Assembly: GCF_003255815.1 (NCBI RefSeq)
Contig: NC_037681.1
Span: 84,118,846 to 84,182,845, forward strand
Direction: 5' to 3'
Length of the DNA stretch: 64,000 bases
From: Theropithecus gelada
Lineage: Eukaryota; Chordata; Mammalia; Primates; Cercopithecidae
Each line of letters starts with the position of its first letter. The first letter of the stretch is position 1. Positions 35,501 to 47,111 of the stretch are shown piece by piece. The position numbers were made by a program, and so were the translations under genes. The notes below the pieces were generated by a model. It made no database searches. It saw only the letters and a list, made by a program, of their open reading frames with translations, and was not told the DNA's origin.

Positions 35501-35887
35501 CACTGTAAACTAGTTCAACCATTGTGGAAGATGGTGTGGTGATTCCTCAAGGATCTAAAACTAGAAATACCATTTGACCCACTAGCCATCCCATTACCAT
35601 TACCCATTACTGGGTATATAGCCAAAGGATTATAAATCATGCTGCTATAAAGACACATAAACACATATGTTTACAGTGGCACTATTCACAATAGCAAAGA
35701 CTTGGAACCAACCTAAATGTCCATCAATGATAGACTGGATTAAGAAAATGTGGCACATATACACCATGGAATACTATGCAGCCATAAAAAAGAATGAGTT
35801 CATGTCCTTTGTAGGGACATGGATGAAGCTGGAAACCATCATTCTCAGCAAACTATCGCAAGTTTCTCACTCATAGGTGGGAAATGA
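32516..35887 (+). pseudogene. L1 ORF2 relic with internal deletion and AluYR
   Basis: The usual ORF2 ATG reads AGG at 32516-32518. Endonuclease N-terminal sequence is readable at 32627-32989 (CCTQETHLTCRDTHRLKIKG, then IIMGDLNTPLTALDI). The frame then jumps at about 33073 from endonuclease text ('atagacatcaacagaactct') to RT-proximal text ('caagactaaaccaggaaaaa'). The RT box SLFADDMIVYLENP is intact in the 33716-34183 frame. After the AluYR, a 281-codon open frame (34405-35250) covers the thumb and post-RT region (FIWNQKRACIAKTILSQKNKAGG; NKWYWENWLA). The stop is the TGA at 35885-35887. Confidence 0.9.
34065..34364 (+). mobile_element. AluYR-type Alu (Old World monkey lineage) inside L1 ORF2
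   Basis: A full-length, CpG-rich young Alu. Diagnostic-looking variants are 'ggctcaagcctgtaat', 'aactagccgggtgaggtggc' and 'gatccggccactgcactc'. Perfect 17-bp target-site duplication 'aaaaagaataaaatacc' at 34048-34064 and 34365-34381. I recall these variants as typical of cercopithecine AluY descendants and unlike human AluY ('gatcgcgccac'). Confidence 0.95.
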
Positions 35888-36239
35888 ACAATGAGAACAC
35901 TTGGACACAGAGCGGGGAACATCACACAACAGGACCTGGCGTGGGGTGGGGGTAGGGGGGAGGGATAGCATGAGGAAAAATACCTAATGTAAATGATGAG
36001 TTAATGGGTACAGCACACCAACATGGCACATGTATACATATGTAACAAACCTGCACATTGTGCACATGTACCCTAGAACTTAACGTATAATTTTTTTTAA
36101 AAAGCAAAGGTAAATTTTCCGTAATATACTCTGAAGTGCATCAGAAAATAAGATGGATTAATGGATTGGTGGAAGATAAATGGAAAGATTAAAAAAACAA
36201 ACAAAAAAACCATGGTAATAATCTCAGATTCTTCATGCC

Positions 36240-36536
36240 TTTTTTTTTTTTTTTAAGATGGAATCTCTCTGTTATCCAGGCTAGAGTGCAGTGACGCAAT
36301 CTTGGCTCACTGCAACCTTCACCTCCCAAGTTCAAACGACTCTTGTGCCTCACCCTCCCAAGTAGCTGGGACTATAGGCGTGCACCACTACACCTAGCCA
36401 ATTTTTTTGTATTTTTAAGAGAGACGGGGTTTTGCCATATTGGCCAGGCTGGCCTCAAACTCTGGGCCTCAAGTAATCTGCCCACCTCAGCCTCCCATAG
36501 TGCTGGAATTAGGAGCCCAAGCCATGGAGCCCAGCT
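36240..36536 (-). mobile_element. Alu (old, J/S-like), antisense
   Basis: A T-tail (36240-36254) followed by a right and left arm in reverse order, ending 'agcccaagccatggagccca'. Diverged, with CpG sites mostly lost. Target-site duplication not identified. Confidence 0.92.
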
Positions 36537-36734
36537 CACCATTTCTAAAGCTGAATTCACATTTTTTGCTTTCAGACTCCTTCCATGGTTCCAATCACAT
36601 TGAATGGAAGCACCAATCACGTAGTTATCTTTGCCAAAAACTTGTGCCACCTTTACTACTGTTTCTTCCACAAACCTCCACATCTAGTAAATCAACTCTG
36701 TTGTTGTTACTAGTTCAATATTTCACAAATTCAT

Positions 36735-37465
36735 CTAGTTTTTTTCATCGCTACTGCTACCATCATAGTTTATGCTGCTAATGCCTCTCAAGTAATTACT
36801 CAGAAAGTCCTTGCTTTGTATCCCTGTCTCTAATTTGACTCCTTCCAATCCATTCTCCACATTGTTGCCAGGGCAATTCTTCCAAAAAACAATTATGTCA
36901 CTTCTCTGAAAAGCCTTAATGAATACTCATTGCACCAAGGATGAAATTGGGATGATACACAAGACCATGCATGAAATGATCTCCTTACTCACAGCTCTGG
37001 CCTCACCTCTGAACACTAAAGTCTTAGGGTCCTATGAGTCATACCATGTTCCCTAGACTCTTTGCCTTTTTACATATCATTTCATCTGAAATGCACTTAC
37101 CTATCCGTGCTTTCCTCTCTCTTCCAACCCTTCACCTGACTAATGCTTATACATGCTAGGCCTCAGATTAGCCAAAACTTTCTCCAGGGAGCTTTCCCCA
37201 ACATCACGCCCCACTGGGATTCAGTTAGATGGGCAAACCCAGTTTCACCATAGGTACTTTCAGAGTTCCTTGTGCTTTCCTCAATCATAACATCATCTTA
37301 CACACTTAGATTTTAACTACCTATTTACTCGTCTCCTCCACAAAACTGTAAGCAACTTGAGCCATAACAGGTAACTTAACTATTTTATACCCAGGTTCTT
37401 AAACATAGTAAATGTTCTATAAATATTTGCTGTCAGATAAATTAATCAATGAATGAATAAACGAA
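36735..37465 (+). mobile_element. L2 3' part, sense (long fragment)
   Basis: Clear L2 order over about 730 bp: 'actgctaccatcatagttta', 'ccaatccattctccacattg', 'aattatgtcacttctctga', 'agaccatgcatgaaatgatc', 'catttcatctgaaatgcac', 'cacctgactaatgcttatac', 'gggagctttccccaacatc', 'gtaaatgttctataaatatt'. One of the best-preserved L2 copies here. Confidence 0.85.
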
Positions 37466-37469
37466 TGCC

Positions 37470-38949
37470 ATCTCTGCTGAACAAGAACATAAGTCCCGCA
37501 TGACAAAATCTGAATCTGATAAATTTGCAATCATCATATAATATGCTCTAAAAAATGAGGTTTTGGAGGTTTTCTTAAATTTCAGATAGGTCAAAATAAA
37601 CCTTAAACTTCAAAGAACATTATGTACAATAGAAAAGTATACTCATAAGGTTGAGAAAGGGATCTCAAGAATAACACAATTCAAGCCTCTGCCTTTAAAC
37701 AAATAAAAGATAATCAATCCCTCAGCTTTAATCAAGTATTTATAAATTACTGTCAGCAATATTATTAAAAATAACATGTAAAATTACAAAATTAGATGTA
37801 CAGAATCCCAAATGATATTAAAATAAAAATGAACTTACTATACATGAATTCAATAATATGCTAGCGTAGAAAAAGAAGAAACACTGAGAAATGTGGATAT
37901 CCCACTGAATTAGAATGCTGAAATCTACTTGAGTTTAGAGTTTTCATAATTTTAAAATATTTGAAGCCATCACTTTATAATAAAAAAATTGCCTTTGACA
38001 AATTGTTTTGCGCATTCTATGGGAGAGAAATTCATACAAGCAAGGTTGCCCAGCTATAAAGATGATTTCCATATCCTAACAATTTTAGCATATACTAACA
38101 TAAATCTGCTTTAAATATATTGCATCACTCTGTATATTTTCTTTATAGCTTAATATCAACCATCAAAATCACTAGTGTCAACACCTCCTTTAAAAACATT
38201 CATGCATCATTCAAGGAAAATATTTTTAAAGCATATATATTTTGACATGTATTTTCAAACTGACAAGAACTCAGCAGTTATAAGGATTTATATTTTTCAG
38301 AGTAATAAAGTAGCAGAAAAGATAAAACTAGCCTGACAGAATTTCATTGTATAATAGCTCTGAGAGTCAGTATCCTATCAATAGAAATCAGTCACTTTTA
38401 TTCTCTTCTGAAAACTTATGTAAGGTGACTTGCAAAATAACTGTGGTTAGTAAAAATATTTTCAAAACAATATAATGCCAGTCATTAAAATTCACAGCTG
38501 GTATCTATTTCTCAGACTTTTCTCAATTTTCTCCTTTGCAATTCTTGAATCCAAGTCTCCTAGACTTTTAACATACCATTAAAGAATATTGTTTAAATGT
38601 TTGTTGCTCAAATATTTATAGGAAACATATTTTATCAAAAATAGTATTTGATGAAAAGTGAAACTTTCCCCAATATGCAATTAGATTAGTTTTTTTAAAT
38701 TTCTATTTTCTACTAAGACAGCTAACCTATAATTTACATTTATGTGAAAAACCGCATTATCTCATCGTAATCTGGCTTTTAATAGCTAAAGCCCCTGTTT
38801 CATTTGAAGGAGAAATTGTACAGATATTACAAGGTGAAAGTAGACAGAAATTATTTTGCATTGCCAATGCTTCTGTAACGTGTAGTAAAACTAAACCGAA
38901 TTCACTGAATAAGATCTGTCCCACAAATGACAGTTTAAAAAAAATTCAG
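37470..38949. other. AT-rich single-copy stretch, nothing recognised
   Basis: About 1.5 kb with no Alu, L1, L2 or LTR text that I recognise and no open frame above 60 codons. A candidate for unique non-coding DNA. Confidence 0.45.
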
Positions 38950-39238
38950 CTCACGACTGTAATCCCAGAACTTTGGGAGGCCAAGGAGGGTGGATCACTT
39001 GAGGCCAGGAGTTTGAAACCAGCCTGGTCAATGTGGTGAAACCCTGTCTCTAGTAAAAATACAAAAATTAGCCGGGTGTGGTGGTGCATGCCTGTAATCC
39101 CAGCTACTCAGGAGGCTAAGTCTTGAGAAGCATTTCAACTTGGGAGGAGGAGGTTGTAGTGAGCTCAGATCACACCACTGCACTCCAGCCTGGGCGACAC
39201 AGCAAGACTCTGTCTAAAATAAAAAATAAAAAAATAAA
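38950..39238 (+). mobile_element. Alu (AluS-like), sense, 5'-truncated by about 17 bp
   Basis: Begins at 'ctcacgactgtaatccc', lacking the first bases of the left arm, and ends in an (AAAT)-rich tail. The right arm has lost text near 39120 ('gaggctaagtcttgagaag'). Confidence 0.93.
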
Positions 39239-40202
39239 ACTCAGGTAAAACTTTGATCATGTATCAAATTAAGTTTTTAGTACTATATTTCTTTCCAGTA
39301 AACTATTCTATCATCTATAGATAATTAGAGAATGTTAACCAATAATTCCATTAAGTATTGCCATTTATTTATAGATAGATGGATGAGTAGATAAATAACA
39401 GTCATCTCTTGAGTCATTCAGGACATGTTTTGCATTCTTTAGTACTTAATTTAATAATTTCACCATTCTCATTGGAATGTTAAATAAAAGCAGGATATTC
39501 TATGAAAAGGTTATGTTCCAAGAGCTATGTAATGAATAGTTTCTTGAGAATTAAATTTTAAAAACAATTACTTTTGTTAACTACATAGAAACTTTTCGGT
39601 ATCACTATTTAAAGGTGACTTAAAGATGGTATGTATAAGTACATTCAAGACAAAAACAAGTTTTCTACATTAGAAATAGTATTTAATTTACTAATTATTT
39701 TTATAAACAATAGACAAATATTGATTTGGCCTCAATATTCTAAAACATCAAAATATTTCGTTTTATGACTAGGTTATTTAAACTCATATAAAGTCAGAGT
39801 ATAAACAATTAGTACAAACACAATTATTCTAATGAATTAAGAGTTATGGAATTCTGAAAATTCATTACACAAAATGTTCACCTTCAGAGTAGATAATTAT
39901 GTACAAACTGTTCAAATAGAGCAGCTTGTTGGTATAAAGACCTCCTCTCATGGTGAAATAAGGAGAGTAATGAGAGCAACCTGTTGACATAAAAGACCCC
40001 CCTTATGATTGTCTAAGGAATGGACTCAGTGTTCACCAAGAAGCACCTCTAAACCTTAAGACATGAGGAGATACTAATGATGTGCCAGAAAATACATGAG
40101 ACTGTTTTATATGTGCTTATAATCGTGTCTCTGTAACTGCTTATGTTAAATATGAAATGCAAAAAGTAGCAAACTAGAACTATGCTATACATTTTCATAA
40201 TT
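39239..40202. other. AT-rich single-copy stretch, nothing recognised
   Basis: No gene or repeat recognised. A short TAGA-rich run occurs near 39371-39395. Confidence 0.45.
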
Positions 40203-40215
40203 AAAACATGATTAA

Positions 40216-40502
40216 GGCCGGGCGCGGTGGCTCACGCCTGTAATCCCAGCACTTTGGGAGGCCGAGGCGGGCGGATCACAAGGTCAGGAGTTCAAGACCA
40301 CGGTGAAACCCCGTCTCTACTAAAAATACAAAAAAAAAAAATTAGCCGGGCGCAGTGGCGGGCGCCTGTAGTCCCAGCTACTTGGGAGGCTGAGGCAGGA
40401 GAATGGCAGGAACCCGGGAGGCGGAGCTTGCAGTGAGCCGAGATCGCGCCACTACACTCCAGCCAGGGGAACAGAGCGAGACTCCGTCTCAAAAAAAAAA
40501 AA
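40216..40502 (+). mobile_element. Young AluY-like Alu, sense, with small internal deletion
   Basis: A CpG-rich Alu with a perfect 13-bp target-site duplication 'aaaacatgattaa' (40203-40215 and 40503-40515). About 13 bp of the left arm ('tcctggctaacat' region) is missing after 'caagacca' near 40300. It keeps the 'gagatcgcgccac' form, so it is not of the 'gatccggccac' type seen at 34065 and 59863. Confidence 0.96.
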
Positions 40503-40556
40503 AAAACATGATTAAATTCTGTATTTCAGTTTTTAATTGGACCCATTTTGATATAG

Positions 40557-40591
40557 TGGTTTTTTTGTTTGGTTGGTTGGTTGGTTGGTGG
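40557..40591. repeat. (TTGG)n microsatellite
   Basis: Five or six TTGG units immediately before the T-tail of the next antisense Alu. It probably arose from that tail. Confidence 0.9.
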
Positions 40592-40811
40592 TTTTTTTTT
40601 TTTTTTTTGGAGAGTCTCACTTTGTTGCCCAGGCTGGAGTGCAGTGGGGTGATCTCGGTTCACTGCAGCCATAACCTCTCAGGCTCAAGTGATCCTCCCT
40701 CCTCAGCCTCCCAAGTAGCTGGGACTACACATGCACACCACCATACCTGGCTAATTTTTGTGTTTTGTTTTTGGTTTTGTAGAGATGGGGTTTTACCATG
40801 TTCCCCAGGCT
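40592..40811 (-). mobile_element. Alu fragment, antisense (tail-side part)
   Basis: T-tail, right arm, expanded linker ('gtgttttgtttttggttttg') and the start of the left arm, ending abruptly at 'ccatgttccccaggct'. The rest of the left arm is cut by the adjoining Alu. Confidence 0.88.
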
Positions 40812-41109
40812 AGTTGTTTGTTTGTTTTCTGGTAGAATCTCCCTCTGTGGCCCAGGCTAGAGTGCAGTAGCATGATCTCGGCTCACTGCAACCTTGCCTC
40901 CCAGGTTCAAGTGATTCTTCTCCCTCAGCCTCTCGAGTGGCTGGGACTACAGGCATGTGCCATCACATCTGGCTAATTTTGTGTTTTTAGTGGAGATGGG
41001 GTTTTGTCGTGTTGGTCAGGCTAGTCTCGAACTCCTGGCCTCAAGTGATCCACCCACCTTGGCCTCCCAAAGTGCTGGTATTACAGACATGAGCCACCAT
41101 GCCCAGCTT
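40812..41109 (-). mobile_element. Alu, antisense, abutting another Alu
   Basis: A full-length antisense Alu with a (GTTT)n tail at 40813-40828, ending 'gagccaccatgcccagc'. It lies directly next to the truncated Alu at 40592-40811 in the same orientation. Insertion into the earlier Alu, with loss of its remainder, would explain the pair. Confidence 0.92.
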
Positions 41110-44100
41110 AATAAGCATTTTAGCCCAAATGGGCTTCAGTGGTACTTTTTTTTTTTCAAAACTGCATGCAAACAAATGGTTTGTTACTATCAAGATTTAT
41201 AATGCAATACGGTGTATAATAAAATAAGTTACAATTACACATTTTTTTCATTTCACATTATTCTTAATTGTGTAATGTTGAAAAAGAAGTGTATTTCAGA
41301 TTACTGTCATAAATACTGTTTTTTCCACCATAACATCCTTTCGTGTTTTTTCAAAACCATTTATCATAATGAAAAGTAGAATAACAAATATTAAAATATA
41401 TAGCAAATGTTTCGATTTTCCCCCATTTGTTATTAAACCAGCAAATGCTGGGTTTCTGTCCTTATTTCCCTCTTCTCTGATCAATAAATGCATTATTTAA
41501 TGTTAAAGGTAAGGGGATAAGAGTCATATAAAAGCCAGTGCCATACCAACTAGTTAATAACGTCAAACTAATAAGACCACAGACCAACTTGCTTTTTTGA
41601 CAACACTTCCAAATCTCTTTGGGCTAAATTTTCGGTCAGCATGTGAGAATTAGTCACAGTAATCTCATTACATTTATGAGTATTCTATGTGTAACTCTCT
41701 ATGCACCCAACTAAAGCCTTCACAGTTTATACATAGTTTATCTTTCAAATCTCTAAATAATTTTTGCATGTATTAAAAAAATCCAAACTCTTTATAAAGC
41801 CTAAACATATTTACCAATGTATATATACACATATACATATTTATATATTAATTCATACATACACACATACACACACACACTCTCTCTCTCTACCAGTTCC
41901 TTACATAGCTAAGAAGTTATAGTCATTAAAAGGATTATCCAAAATAAGTGACTGCATAGCAATATCTTGGACGGGGTTTGAATGAACTATGTATATTTAA
42001 CAGAGCGTGTCAAATGTGAGGACTCCCATTCTTGAGACTATATGTATTACCTAAATGAAACTATTTGAAGCCTGAATACTGCATTCAATAATACAGGCCT
42101 GGGAAGGAAGCATTTTTTTTTTTCTTCCTGAAGTGAATTTGATGCTTCTGAAAGACTGACAGATTTGGAAGAGAAAGTATAGCTCTAAACTAAATTAAGT
42201 ATTCACAGAACAAACACTGCAGCTGCAAGAGCAATTCAAATTTCCTATCACCAATGTTTCAATCCTCTTTTAAAAGAACAATTTCTGAGGTCAGAGGTTA
42301 CTCCCATTTTCATGGCTATTCAGCCCCCTGGGTAATGTAGCTACTATGGGTGCCATTAAATAGTGGCAATTGCGATAATGGATATATCTGTAAAGCAGCA
42401 AGTCACTTTATAAAGGCTCCCAACTATTATAAAAATAGTGATTTTTCAATTCCACAAATTATTTCTATAACATTTCGTCTAAAACTGGCTTGCATTACTC
42501 AAATACTAAATATGTATTTTTAAAATATTAATTACATGTTTCATTCCAAAAGTTTCAAAGGAGACTTAAAATAAATTTAAAATGAAAATATATATCATCA
42601 AATAAGCCATGAGCAATGGCCCAGCCACCTGGACTTACAGTAATCCCAAGCAGTCTCTGATGCATATGTGTGTCCATGAGTCTGTGCACATATACATCTG
42701 TTTCACAAACAGAAGGAAAACAACTCTTCCCTTCAAACTTCCTCTGCTAATTACTAGTAAAAAATCTAATTATTCTTACATATAAGGAAACTTGAACATA
42801 TTCTGAAATAAATGCATAATAATTTATTCATAAGCAATGAAACATTACCTCAAAATAAAAATGTCAAATATTCAAAAGAAAAATACTAAAGGTGGTAATT
42901 TTGAAGAGAAGTAGTATAACATTATAGGGAAAGAATTTCATAAAACATAAATCTAGATTTCCAAAAATGCTATAATTTTTGTACAGTTGTTTGTTAATAG
43001 AATATAAGTTTTAAAAGAAAATCATTTATATCCTATATTGTTTCACTACATTAGTAAAGTATAAAAATCAGTTTTGTATGACTCTGTATCTGAGAGAGCA
43101 TTATCTTATTCACAGGAAAATAACATATACAAATACACATATAGTTTGTGTAATTCTGTCTGTTATAAATAGCCTACTGAAGTACTTAAATTGATCCTGA
43201 TTTTCTGTGATTACCAACAAATGCTTTGAAATGGTAACACAGCCTCATTTTGTGCTTCAAAAATGTTGAAAAATATTTAAATACAAATGTAACAAAAACA
43301 TTACTCACAAAATCACTGGAAAACACAGATGGCTTTTCTTTTTAATTCCCAAAAAGTATTGTATCTCAAATTGGAAAAGAACTTAAAAGGAAAATAAAAC
43401 CTCTCCGAATTAAGACTTAATGCTTTAAATTATTCTCCATATAAAATTTTTTTACTTTATTTCAACATATAAATAAAACAATAATAATTATTTTTAATTT
43501 CAGAAACTGACTCTAATAATTTAACAACTTGAACTTACATAGGAATGCAAGGGTTTTTTCAGTGAATAAAAGAAGACACATATGCCAAAAGGAAAGCTAC
43601 TTTTCAAGTTTTAACTGATCAACAATTACTCGATGAGATATAATATTACAGAAAATTACTCAAATCCTAGGGCATTTTAGAATAATTTGAAATAGTAGAA
43701 GGTAAGGCTCTTTAATTGCAGTCAGAGAGCAATTTAATATTTAAATTTGACAGAAAACCAAATTGGATCAGTTTTTTCTCATCATATTTTCTTTTATATT
43801 TTATATACTTTATTCGTACGTTGGGGAGGGTGGTATGGTTAGTTGAGCTTAAAATGCAATACAAACAATATACCAATAGCTTGAGACCTCTAGTGTAAAT
43901 CATAAGATAGGTCCCCATTTAAATCCCAGACCAATTAATAGCAAAGCAAGATTCATTCAATTTTAATATTTTGAGAATTCTTATTTCCAAAGAGTTTCTT
44001 CAAACCATAATTTTAATTTCATCCTGACACTTTTTTTCAAAAAATGCATACTTCATTATATGGTCCTTGCACAATTGCACCACCTAGTGTTTATTCAATA

Positions 44101-44936
44101 ATTCCACAAATTTATAAAGTTTTCTCAGCATTTAAAACAAAACAAAAACCCCTACCATCACCACCATGATACCACCATACTACACCAACTATATAAACTT
44201 TGTTATCTTTAACTTATAAAAGTTTAACTTTGTTTGACTCATAAAAGACTTATAAACTATTAAGTTTGGGATCTATTAAAATTTTAGATTTATAATCTAT
44301 TTAAAATATTCTAACTATACACTGAAATACATATTTCAAATGTGTTCAAACTGATTATTATTTCAAGAAGACTCACTTTAAAAAATCTAGAATGTATTTC
44401 AATGTCAAAATTAATAGACAAAAATGAGAATAGTAGGTGGCCTCTTCATGGGCAAAAGCGATAATAGTGTATATCTCCTCTTCTCTCTACTCATTTGGCT
44501 TCCTGAGGACAACAGAGTAGTAGGCAGAGTAGGCTCTTTTTCCTGTTCTTCACTAAGAATCATATTTTAAAAGCTGTATATAAGGAAAGGTATGTACTAT
44601 AGTTTCATCATGTTATTAGATTTTTTTAAATTAATGTTCCTGTTACAGTGTTGCACAATAACTTATTTAAAAGTGCATCTGTGAATGATAAATTACCATA
44701 TTATATTAAATTTAAAATATTAACCTGACACTTATTTAATAATGTACCTGATGATTACAAATCATTATTACAGTTGTACATGTTAATCAGGCATAAGTGA
44801 TAAACTATTCATGTGAATTACTAGAATCAACATTGACTTTACAGAGTTAAAACTAAGAATTCATAAAGTAAGCTGGAGGGAGAAAAAGAGGAACTCAGGC
44901 AGAACAGAAAGGTACTCTAAGGCCTTTCCAAATACT
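41110..44936. other. Long AT-rich block without recognised repeats
   Basis: About 3.8 kb in which I recognise no Alu, L1, L2 or LTR, and no open frame above 70 codons. It includes an AT/CA/CT low-complexity patch at 41815-41893. The less AT-rich stretch at 42230-42420 ('gaggtcagaggttactccc', 'cctgggtaatgtagctac') looks unique and could be conserved non-coding DNA, but sequence alone cannot show conservation. Confidence 0.4.
41815..41893. repeat. TA/CATA/CA/CT low-complexity tract
   Basis: Mixed TATA, CATA, CA and CT units grading into one another. Confidence 0.85.
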
Positions 44937-45140
44937 TTATAATCCATTATCTACACTTGGGAGAGCCAATCCTATTCCTTTTCTAGCAGCAGGGTGCCAC
45001 GGCCATGGATTACAGAATTCCCTGGCTGGTAAGTATACCAGTTCTCCAACTTGCCAACCTCCAGTGTTGAAAGCCAGGAGAGAGCCAAATACAATTTGGC
45101 TTAGAGTAGTAGTCCTAAGTGTTAAAGTGTGTGAGTAGAA

Positions 45141-45172
45141 TGTGTGTGTGTGTGTGTGTGTGTGTCTGTGTC

Positions 45173-45183
<11 letters not shown>
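45141..45183. repeat. (TG)n microsatellite with TCTG interruptions
   Basis: TG units with 'tctgtg' interruptions, immediately followed by a GA tract (45184-45235). The His-Thr-rich minus-strand frame across this is a repeat translation. Confidence 0.95.
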
Positions 45184-45205
<22 letters not shown>

Positions 45206-45235
45206 AGAGAAAGAGAAAGAAAAAAAGAGAGAGAT
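45184..45235. repeat. (GA)n / GAAA purine tract
   Basis: A GA-rich purine run continuing the TG tract, giving a compound TG/GA microsatellite of about 95 bp. Confidence 0.93.
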
Positions 45236-45730
45236 AAATGAAAATGGAGGGCTTCAATCCAAATTGAAAACTAGTCCAGGCTCCTCATTTAAACTGCAAA
45301 GGTATGCAATCAAATCTTCTTGGGTAGTGTCTATTATCCTTTGTTCTCTAGCATCAGGCTTTTATAATGATACATTTTCTTATCCACTCTGTGATAAGCT
45401 ACCTGAACATTTTATTTTTCACCTTGTGTCTAGTCGAGGTATGATTTATATAATTTGTTTCTCTAAAGCAGGATATAAAAAAACAATCCAAGTGATTTTC
45501 TTGGTGCCACGATGTCAAGTAGAGCTCAGCTCCACCTAGAAACATTCAAGTGATCATGGACCACGGTGTATTCTCTAGAGGCTGAAGGTACACAAGAATA
45601 TGACACCTCCTTAGCAAAAAACGGAACAATGGTCTACAAAGGCTTGCTCTTCCAGCCCCTCCAGTTTCTTCTGACAGGTTCTTATTACTCATCCTGAGAA
45701 CCAAGCTTTATAGTGATATGAGGAGTTCAG

Positions 45731-45764
<34 letters not shown>

Positions 45765-46030
45765 CTGTGAAATGTGCCTCCGGATTGAAGGTTTTTCCTG
45801 ACTTACATAAAACTTACCAAAAACTTTCCCTTTGCTAGACTGATGCAGGGTCTTGCTCCCATGATCCTAGAGGCCAAATGTAACAAATACAATCTCCTAA
45901 GATCTCACAGTCATGCCTCTCAGGATCCTAAGTCTAACCCAGCACACCAAGGAACTATACCTACGAAAATGTTGTGGGATACTATATTCACTGAAGCAGA
46001 AAAATGAGACCCATGCTTGGGAGGGCCTTA
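45236..46030. other. Intergenic with a long poly-A run
   Basis: No gene recognised. A pure A run of nearly 30 bases lies at about 45734-45761 with no SINE or L1 3' end attached that I can see. It may be the tail of an unrecognised retrocopy or a simple expansion. Confidence 0.4.
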
Positions 46031-46035
46031 GCCTG

Positions 46036-47032
46036 TGTGGGGAAAAGAAAGAAAGATCAGCCTGTTACTGTGTCTATATAGAAAGAAGTAGACCTAAGAG
46101 ACTCCATTTTGTTCTGTATTTGCTGTTAATCTGTCACTCTACCCCCAACCTTGTCCTTGCAAGAGACATGTGCTGTGGTGACTCAAGGTTTAATGGATTT
46201 TGGGCTGTGCAGGATGTGCTTTGTTAAACAAGTGCCTGAAGGTAGTATGTTGGTTAAAAGTCATCACCATTCTCTTAATCTCAAGTACCCAGGGACACGT
46301 ACACTGACAAAGGTCGCAGGTACCTCTGCCTAGGAAAGCTAGGTATTGTCCAAGGTTTCTCCCCATGTGATAGTCTGAAATATGGCCTTGTGGGAAGGGA
46401 AAGACCTGATCATCCCTCAGTCTGACACCCGTGAAGGGTCTGTGCTGAGGAGGACTAGTACAAGAGGAAAGAAGGCTTCTTGGCAGTTGTTGGCAGTTGA
46501 GATAGAGAAAAGCATCTGTCTCCTGCCCGTCCCTGGGCAATGGAACATCTCCTGTAAAACCAATTGTATGTTCTGTTTACTGAGAAAAGAGAAAACCGCC
46601 TCAGGGCGAAAGGTGGGACTTGCTAGCAATGCTGCTCTTTAAGCACTAAAAAGGTTTATGAAGATGTTTGCATATGCATATCAAGGCACAGCACTTTTCC
46701 TTAAACTTATTCATGTCACAGAGATCTTTATTCATATGTCTTACTGCTGACCTTCTCCCTACCATGATCCTACTATCCTGTCACTTCCCTTTTTCTAAGA
46801 TGGTAATTAGAAATTATCAATAAATACTAAGGGAATACTAATTATCAATAAATACTAAGGGAACTCAGAGACCGGGCCGGCATGGGTCCTCTATATGCTG
46901 AGTGCTGGTCCCCTGGTGGGCCCACTTTTTCTTTCTCTATACTTTGTCTCTGTGTCTCATTTCTTTTCTCAAATCTCTCGTTCCACCTAAGGAGGAACGC
47001 CCACAGGTGTGGAGGGGCAGGCCACCCCTTCA
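46036..47032 (+). mobile_element. Solo LTR of HERV-K (HML-2), LTR5-like
   Basis: A 997-bp LTR beginning TGTGGGG and ending CCCTTCA, with order matching LTR5: 'gtctatatagaaagaagtag', 'gagactccattttgttctgt', 'gttaaacaagtgcctgaagg', 'ctcaagtacccagggacac', 'tagtctgaaatatggcctt', 'gtctcctgcccgtccctggg', 'ctatactttgtctctgtgtc'. A perfect 5-bp target-site duplication GCCTG flanks it (46031-46035 and 47033-47037), and no internal proviral sequence is present. This is the usual outcome of recombination between the two LTRs of a provirus. Open frames across it are incidental. Confidence 0.93.
46813..46864 (+). repeat. 28-bp tandem duplication containing the LTR polyadenylation motif
   Basis: 'attatcaataaatactaagg' occurs at 46813 and again at 46841 with period 28. 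Each copy has an AATAAA (46819-46824 and 46847-46852). LTR5 normally has one. Confidence 0.92.
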
Positions 47033-47111
47033 GCCTGTAATTAGCTCCTCTGATCAGCAAAATGGAGAAATGGGGTAACATTGATTTCTGTTCCTTCTAA
47101 AGAATAAAATG

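Larger units (their letters stand above)
30400..36105 (+). mobile_element. L1PA-type element with 5' UTR, internally deleted, carrying AluYR
   Basis: It has both L1 ends: a 5' UTR beginning near 'ttctaagacggccgaatagg' and a 3' UTR with a G-rich tract (35939-35962) and 'catatgtaacaaacctgcac', ending in an A-rich tail near 36105. ORF1 and ORF2 are degraded. An AluYR is inserted at 34065-34364. A stretch of ORF2 between the endonuclease and RT regions, roughly 0.75 kb judging from other copies here, is missing at about 33073. The YY1-like site of the L1 promoter reads 'aagacggcc' (30418-30426) rather than the usual 'aagatggcc'. Younger than the copies at 10507 and 21153, older than the one at 1. 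Confidence 0.93.

Noticed and set aside
30400..36105. A possibly active L1
   Set aside because: ORF1 has premature stops and a frameshift, ORF2 lacks its start codon, an internal segment is missing and an Alu interrupts it.
45734..45761. Poly-A run as the tail of a processed pseudogene
   Set aside because: No coding similarity is visible upstream and I could not find a paired target-site duplication; it may be a simple expansion.
46036..47032. A full HERV-K provirus
   Set aside because: Only one LTR is present, with matching 5-bp flanks directly on both sides; there is no internal sequence to annotate.
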